Source: Micromonospora matsumotoense (GTDB lineage: Bacteria; Actinomycetota; Actinomycetes; Mycobacteriales; Micromonosporaceae). From it: DNA of 64,000 nucleotides. The notes under the pieces are model-generated. The model searched no databases. It worked only from the letters and a program-made list of their open reading frames with translations, and was not told the origin of the DNA. Shown here piece after piece: positions 59,472-64,000 of the stretch (position 1 is its first letter; each line of letters begins with the position of its first letter). A program made the translations under genes and the position numbers. The stretch covers positions 620,001 to 684,000 of the forward strand of contig NZ_FMCU01000002.1 in assembly GCF_900091525.1 (NCBI RefSeq), in the 5' to 3' direction.

Positions 59472-60947
59472 TCAGCCGACCGGGGTGTCGGCGGTCGCCC
59501 GGGAGAACCGCACCCCCTCGTCGTCGAGCCGGCCGTGTTTCATCAGCAGCACGTCGCGGACGTAGTTCTGGTGGAGCCGCCACGGTGCCCGGGAACCCTG
59601 CTTGGGCAGCCCGTCCACACTGCGCAGCACGTACCCGGAACGCAGGTCGATGATCGGCGACAACGCGTCGTCGGTGGGCGCGACGGGGGTGACGACCTGC
59701 TGACCGGTGGCGTCCAGATGACGCAGCAACCGGCACACGTAGCCGGCGACCAGGTCGGCCTTCAACGTCCAGGAGGCGTTGGTGTAGCCGATGGTCAGCG
59801 CGAAGTTCGGCACCCCGGACAACATCATGCCCTTGTACGCCACCGTCGCGCCGAGGTCGACGTCGACACCGTCCACGGTGAGCGTCATCCCCCCGAGGGC
59901 GAGCAGTTGCAGGCCGGTGGCGGTCACCACGATGTCGGCGGACAGTTCGACGCCGGAGCCGAGCCGGATGCCACCGGGGGTGAACGTGTCGACGGTGTCG
60001 GTGACCACCGAGGCGCGGCCGGCCGCCAGGGCCGCGAACAGATCCCCGTCGGGCGCCACACAGAGCCGCTGGTCCCAGGGGTCGTAGCGGGGCGAGAAGT
60101 GCCGGTCCACGTCGTAGCCGGCCGGCAGCCGTCCCTTGGCCGCCCGCAGCAGGAACGACCGCACCACCTTCGGCGCGCGCCGGCTGAGCTGGTAGTTGAC
60201 GGTGCCGAGCAGCACGTTCTTGCCACGCACCACCGGGTACGCCAGCCGGGCCGGCAGCCGGCGGCGTAACAGGTCGGCCAGCCGGTCCCGGGCCGGCAAC
60301 GCGAGCACGTACGTGGGGGAACGCTGAAGCATGGTGACGTGCCCGGCCCGCCGCGCCAACGCCGGCACCAGGGTCACCGCCGTGGCGCCGCTGCCGATCA
60401 CCACCACCCGACGGCCGGCGTGGTCGAGGTCCCCGGGCCACTGCTGCGGGTGCACCAACCGGCCCGCGTACCGCCCGACACCGGGGAAGTCCGGCGTGTA
60501 GCCGGCGTCGTACCGGTAGTAACCGGTGCAGGTGAAGAGGAAATCGCAGGTCAGGACCACCTCTTCGGCGGTGTCGTCCCGTCGGGCGTGGACCGTCCAC
60601 CGGGCGGTGGTGCTGTCCCACCCGGCGCGCAGCACCCGGTGGCGGAACCGGATGTGCTCGTCGACGCCGTACCGCCGGGCGGTCTCGCGCACGTAACGCC
60701 GGATGGCGTCGCCGTCGGCGATGGCCTTCGGGTCGGTCCACGGCTGGAACGAGTAGCCGAGGGTGAACATGTCCGAGTCGGAACGGATACCCGGGTAGCG
60801 GAACAGGTCCCAGGTGCCGCCGATCGCGTCACGCGCCTCGAACACCGCGTACGTCTTGTCGGGGCAGTCGCGCCGCAGGTGACAGGCGGCACCGACACCG
60901 GACAACCCCGCACCGACGATGAGCACGTCGACATGCTCGGTGGCCAT
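59472..60947 (-). CDS. flavin monooxygenase (Baeyer-Villiger/MymA-like)
   Basis: 491 residues from ATG 60947. Two Rossmann motifs: LIVGAGLSGVGAACHLR for FAD and VVVIGSGATAVTLVPAL for NADPH. The fingerprint between them, Y-x-G-x3-H-x3-WP, is read as YAGRLVHPQQWP, close to the Baeyer-Villiger F-x-G-x3-H-x3-W(P/D). The C-terminal region GYTNASWTLKADLVAGYVCR is shared with MymA/EthA. Such enzymes insert oxygen next to ketones or oxidise thioamides; MymA is linked to mycolate modification. Neighbouring SDR supports a two-step alcohol/ketone conversion. Confidence 0.87.
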   Translation of the reverse strand: MATEHVDVLIVGAGLSGVGAACHLRRDCPDKTYAVFEARDAIGGTWDLFRYPGIRSDSDMFTLGYSFQPWTDPKAIADGDAIRRYVRETARRYGVDEHIRFRHRVLRAGWDSTTARWTVHARRDDTAEEVVLTCDFLFTCTGYYRYDAGYTPDFPGVGRYAGRLVHPQQWPGDLDHAGRRVVVIGSGATAVTLVPALARRAGHVTMLQRSPTYVLALPARDRLADLLRRRLPARLAYPVVRGKNVLLGTVNYQLSRRAPKVVRSFLLRAAKGRLPAGYDVDRHFSPRYDPWDQRLCVAPDGDLFAALAAGRASVVTDTVDTFTPGGIRLGSGVELSADIVVTATGLQLLALGGMTLTVDGVDVDLGATVAYKGMMLSGVPNFALTIGYTNASWTLKADLVAGYVCRLLRHLDATGQQVVTPVAPTDDALSPIIDLRSGYVLRSVDGLPKQGSRAPWRLHQNYVRDVLLMKHGRLDDEGVRFSRATADTPVG

Positions 60948-61099
60948 CGCATCTCCCGGATTCCGAGGCGGTGACCGGACGATATCCCACCCCGTCGTCG
61001 GCGGGGTGCCGCGCGGCGGACAATGGTCGGGGCCGGGCCGGGCGGATTTCCGGCGTCCCCCCGGCCGGCACGACCGTCAAGGCAGGGAGAACGGGCAGC

Positions 61100-61963
61100 A
61101 TGTCGGAAACCACCGGGCTGCGGGCCGACTGCGCCCGTTGCGTCGGGCTGTGCTGCGTCGCCCCGGCCTTCGCCGCCTCCGCCGATTTCGCCCAGGACAA
61201 GCCCGCCGGCCGGCCCTGCCCCCAGCTGCGCGCCGACTCCCGGTGCGGCATCCACGACGAGCTGCGGGAACGCGGCTATCCCGGCTGCGTCGTGTTCGAC
61301 TGTTTCGGTGCCGGCCAGCGGGTCAGCCAGGTCACCTACCCGGGGCGGGACTGGCGCGACGACCCGGCCACCGCCGCCGGCATGTTCGCCGCGTTCGCCG
61401 TCGCGCGGCCCCTGCACGAACTGCTCTGGTACCTCACCGAAGCGCTGACGCTCACCCCCGGCGGCCCGCTGCGCGACCAGCTGCGCGCCGCCCGGGACGC
61501 CACCGACGCCCTGACCGCCGGCACCCCCGAGGAGCTGACCTCGGTCGACGTGGACGCCCACCGGAGCCGGGTGAACCCGCTGCTCTCGGCCGCCAGCGAG
61601 GCCGCCCGCGCCGGCACCGGCGGGGCCGACCGGCGGGGCGCGATGCTGCTCGGGGCGAACCTGCGCGGCACGAACCTGGTCGGGGCGAACCTGCGCGGCG
61701 CGTGCCTGGTCGGCGCGGACCTGCGCGGCGCGGACCTGCGCCGGGCCGACGTCACCGGCGTGGACCTGCGCGGGGCGGATCTGCGCGGGGCGAACCTGTC
61801 CAGCACCCTGTTCCTGCACCAGTCCCAGCTCGAGGCGGCCCGGGGCGACCGGCACACCGCCCTGCCCGCCCGGCTGCGCCACCCCGGGCACTGGACCGGA
61901 CTGACCATCACCCCGACCCGCCGCCCCGGCACCGCCGGCCGTGGGCGCCTTCCCCGCCGCTGA
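61100..61963 (+). CDS. pentapeptide-repeat protein with N-terminal Cys cluster
   Basis: 287 residues from ATG 61100 with AGGGAGA before it. Residues 10-75 hold seven or more Cys in CARCVGLCC, RPCPQLRADSRCGIH and PGCVVFDCFG, resembling YkgJ-type metal-binding segments. Residues 175-245 contain at least ten A(D/N)LRG-type pentapeptides (ANLRG, ADLRG, VDLRG), forming a right-handed beta helix like DNA-mimic proteins (Qnr/MfpA). The combination is unusual but known among actinobacterial proteins. Fluoroquinolone protection is only a family analogy. Confidence 0.85.
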   Translation: MSETTGLRADCARCVGLCCVAPAFAASADFAQDKPAGRPCPQLRADSRCGIHDELRERGYPGCVVFDCFGAGQRVSQVTYPGRDWRDDPATAAGMFAAFAVARPLHELLWYLTEALTLTPGGPLRDQLRAARDATDALTAGTPEELTSVDVDAHRSRVNPLLSAASEAARAGTGGADRRGAMLLGANLRGTNLVGANLRGACLVGADLRGADLRRADVTGVDLRGADLRGANLSSTLFLHQSQLEAARGDRHTALPARLRHPGHWTGLTITPTRRPGTAGRGRLPRR

Positions 61964-62053
61964 CGCCCCGGCAGGTGGTGACCCGGGTGCGCCACAGCCC
62001 GCGCCGAGGCACGGCGGGGTTTGCCGGGCGGCGTGGCGGGCAGGTAGGACGGC

Positions 62054-62305
62054 ATGACGGAGGAACGACGCACCGACCGGGCCGACACCGACGAGCCGGA
62101 CGGCGTACCGGCGTACGAGGCGTCGCTGCGCCCGCCGGGCGAGTCGCTGGGCGGCGGCGGGGACACCGGCGACGACTTCGCCGACCTGCCGGCCGAGGAG
62201 CACCTGTCCGCCCGGGAGACCAGCCGCGCCGGCTACGACGTGGACGCGGTCTCCGGCGCGGGCGACCCCGCCGAGGAGGAAGCCGCCCACCCGCCCACCG
62301 AGTAG
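62054..62305 (+). CDS. small acidic protein of unknown function
   Basis: 83 residues from ATG 62054 with AGGTAGGA before it. Almost entirely Asp/Glu/Gly/Pro-rich and probably disordered (GGGGDTGDDFADLPAEEHLS, EEEAAHPPTE). The SD and codon pattern support expression; no function is suggested. Confidence 0.55.
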   Translation: MTEERRTDRADTDEPDGVPAYEASLRPPGESLGGGGDTGDDFADLPAEEHLSARETSRAGYDVDAVSGAGDPAEEEAAHPPTE

Positions 62306-62351
62306 TCCGGGCCCATCCCCACCACCCCGCCGAGGGCGTCCCCCGGGCACC

Positions 62352-62422
62352 GGCACCGGTGGGGCGACGACGCAGGGTTCCCGGCCGGCGCCGGTGGGCG
62401 ACGACGAGCGGGTTCCCAGGCC
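62352..62422. repeat. two tandem 35-base repeats
   Basis: GGCACCGGTGGGGCGACGAC... (62352-62386) is followed directly by a near copy (62387-62422) that shares GG-GCGACGACG and GGGTTCCC-GGCC. They lie in the non-coding gap between the small acidic gene and rnhA. No function was recognised. Confidence 0.55.
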
Positions 62423-62475
62423 TGCGGGCGGCGGCGACGCCGCTGCCCCGACCGGGCGGTGACGCCGGCCCGCGC

Positions 62476-62952
62476 TCAGCGGGGAGTACCCACCGCCGAG
62501 CGCGCCTCGGTCATGCCCCGGTTGGCCAGTGCGTCGGCGCGCTCGTTCTCCGGATGGCCGTTGTGCCCCTTCACCCAGTGCCAGCTCACCTCGTGCCGGG
62601 TGCAGGCCGCCTCCAGCCGCTGCCACAGGTCGGCGTTCTTCACCGGCTGCTTCGCGGCGGTCCGCCAGCCGTTGCGCTTCCACGACGCCAACCAACTGGT
62701 GATGCCGTTACGGACGTACGTGCTGTCGGTGTGCAGCCGCACGACGGCCGGGCGGGTCAGCGTCTCCAACGCCTCGATCGCGGCGGTCAGCTCCATCCGG
62801 TTGTTGGTGGTCGGGGCGGCCTCGCCACCGCACAGCTCCCGCTCGTGCCCGCCGTAGCGCAGCAACACACCCCAGCCGCCCGGCCCGGGGTTGCCGCTGC
62901 ACGCGCCGTCGGTCCAGATCTCCACGACCCTGCCGGCCGCCTCGTCCACCAT
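62476..62952 (-). CDS. rnhA: ribonuclease HI
   Basis: 158 residues. The D-E-D-D site is Asp15 ([15 protein letters not shown]), Glu55 ([11 protein letters not shown]), Asp77 (LHTDSTYV) and Asp141 (ERADALAN), with His131/His134 in WVKGHNGHP. It cuts RNA in RNA-DNA hybrids and removes primers and R-loops. Length and motif spacing match E. coli RnhA; no C-terminal extension is fused here, unlike the actinobacterial RNase HI-CobC fusions. It is divergent from the serine hydrolase. Confidence 0.93.
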   Translation of the reverse strand: MVDEAAGRVVEIWTDGACSGNPGPGGWGVLLRYGGHERELCGGEAAPTTNNRMELTAAIEALETLTRPAVVRLHTDSTYVRNGITSWLASWKRNGWRTAAKQPVKNADLWQRLEAACTRHEVSWHWVKGHNGHPENERADALANRGMTEARSAVGTPR

Positions 62953-63150
62953 GCGCCGAACCTACCGGTACCGATGCACACCGGACACCCGGCACCCGCC
63001 ACCACGCCGATGCTCACGGCCCGGCACCGGCCGGCACCAGGCCGGACCAACGAGCCGGCAGCGACCGGCCGGCACCGGCGCCCCGGCACCACGGGCCCGC
63101 GCCGAAAACCGGCGGCGGAGCCGGCACCGGTTCTGGCAGAGTCGGCGACC

Positions 63151-64000
63151 ATGACCGACGGCACGGACGGCCTGCGGGCCCGGGTACGCAGGACCATCGG
63201 CGACCTGGTCGACTCGGGGCGGGAGGCGGGCGTGCAGGTAGCGGCCTACCGGCACGGCCGGCTGATCATCGACGAGACCGCCGGCACCGCCGACAGCACC
63301 ACCGGACGGCCGTTGACCGCCGGCACCCCGATCTTCAGCGTCTCCACCGGCAAGGGCCTGACCAGCACCGTGGTGCACGTCCTCGCCGAAGCAGGCCGGC
63401 TCGACTACGACCTGCGCATCGCCGACGTCTGGCCGGAGTTCGGCCGGCACGGCAAGCACACCGTCACGCTGCGGCACGTGCTCACCCACACCGCCGGGGT
63501 GCCGGACCTGCCCGCCGACACCACCCCGGCCGACTTCACCGACTGGGACGCGATGTGCGCCCTGATCGCCGACGCGGTGCCCCGCTGGGCGCCCGGCGAA
63601 CGGATCGCCTACCACGCGTGGACGTACGGCTGGCTGGTCGGCGAGGTGGTCCGCCGGGTCACCGGCCGACGGATCTCCACCGTGCTGGCCGAGGACGTGG
63701 CCGCCCCGCTGGGCGTACCCGAGGAACTGTTCTTCGGCGTGCCCGAGGCGGACCTGCCCCGGCTGGCGACGCTGGAGGACCACGGCCTCGCCGACCTGAT
63801 GGCGTTCGCCTCCGCACACCTGCCGCACTTCGACGCCGTCGCCCCACCGGCCGTACGCCCCGACGCCGCCATCGGCAGCCGACCCGACGTGCTACGCGCC
63901 GACGTGCCCGCCGTGGGCACCCTCACCGCCCGCGCCGCCGCCCGGCTGTACGCCGCGCTCATCGGCGACGTCGACGGGGTACGCCTGATCTCCGCCGACC
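63151..64000 (+). CDS. serine hydrolase, beta-lactamase/EstB-like (cut by window end)
   Basis: The frame opens at ATG 63151 and has no stop before base 64000, so at least 283 residues are visible. A S-x-x-K nucleophile motif occurs as SVSTGKG, and the second motif is Y-x-A in GERIAYHAWTYGWLVGE, where class C enzymes usually have Y-x-N. The pattern IFSVSTGKGLTSTVVHVLAE then LTHTAGVPDL fits family VIII esterases. It has no signal peptide. The C-terminal part is outside the window. Confidence 0.8.
   Translation, partial: MTDGTDGLRARVRRTIGDLVDSGREAGVQVAAYRHGRLIIDETAGTADSTTGRPLTAGTPIFSVSTGKGLTSTVVHVLAEAGRLDYDLRIADVWPEFGRHGKHTVTLRHVLTHTAGVPDLPADTTPADFTDWDAMCALIADAVPRWAPGERIAYHAWTYGWLVGEVVRRVTGRRISTVLAEDVAAPLGVPEELFFGVPEADLPRLATLEDHGLADLMAFASAHLPHFDAVAPPAVRPDAAIGSRPDVLRADVPAVGTLTARAAARLYAALIGDVDGVRLISAD

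Noticed and set aside
61970..62050. rRNA or further tRNA genes
   Set aside because: No other GGTTCGA-type T-loops with flanking stems were found; the only tRNA seen is tRNA-Sec.
1..64000. CRISPR array or insertion sequence
   Set aside because: No regularly spaced direct repeats and no transposase gene were seen. The only recombinase is the tyrosine-type enzyme at 5451.

Overview
The window looks like chromosomal DNA of a high-GC actinobacterium, most probably a member of the Micromonosporaceae. The reasons are very high GC, many GTG/TTG starts, a mycothiol-dependent formaldehyde pathway, a DUF5999 protein, and the actinobacterial cluster pgsA-like / DUF881 / small basic protein / DUF881 / gcvH / garA / ftsR / DUF151 / MerR. 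All calls come from reading the sequence; no database was searched.

Layout. 0-3.3 kb: tail of an Eis-type acetyltransferase, a hypothetical gene, a peroxiredoxin, an SDR and a tandem MerR (TioE-like) regulator. 3.3-6.5 kb: an erythromycin-esterase-family gene whose C-terminus looks frameshifted and which runs into a dif-like XerCD site, then a tyrosine recombinase whose start codon sits inside a second dif-like palindrome. 6.5-14 kb: a ZTP riboswitch with a divergent folD, an EEP nuclease, TauE/SafE, an HxlR regulator facing a nitroreductase, a GNAT, peptide deformylase, TetR and pabB. On the + strand this block is G-rich whichever way the genes point, while the flanks are C-rich.

14-28 kb, nearly all on the minus strand: glycine cleavage genes gcvP (behind a glycine riboswitch) and gcvH. 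Between them lie an unusual nitric oxide synthase operon (NOS oxygenase, globin-FAD-NAD protein, coiled-coil protein, sirtuin) and the conserved growth-control cluster (resR-like MerR, DUF151, ftsR, garA). 28-33 kb: MarR, a SpoIIE-type phosphatase with an Asp-to-Asn change at a metal position, a universal stress protein, an HhH DNA glycosylase-like protein and several very small genes.

33-42 kb: a selenocysteine module in one direction, fdhA-fdhB-nrfD-selC-selA-selB. fdhA has an in-frame UGA (Sec190) followed by a bacterial SECIS hairpin with a GGUCU loop, so the machinery that reads UGA as Sec sits directly behind the selenoprotein it serves. The fdh leader can form mutually exclusive hairpins.

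42-64 kb: a two-gene AbiEii-type toxin/antitoxin-like unit, a stress SDR, secreted phosphatases (5'-nucleotidase-like and PhoD), two MFS transporters, a zinc alcohol dehydrogenase, a geranylgeranyl-reductase-family oxidoreductase, a secreted lysozyme-fold protein, mscR with its metallo-beta-lactamase partner, an iron-sulfur photolyase, an SDR/monooxygenase pair resembling mycobacterial mymA-sadH, a pentapeptide-repeat protein, RNase HI and the start of a serine hydrolase cut by the window edge.
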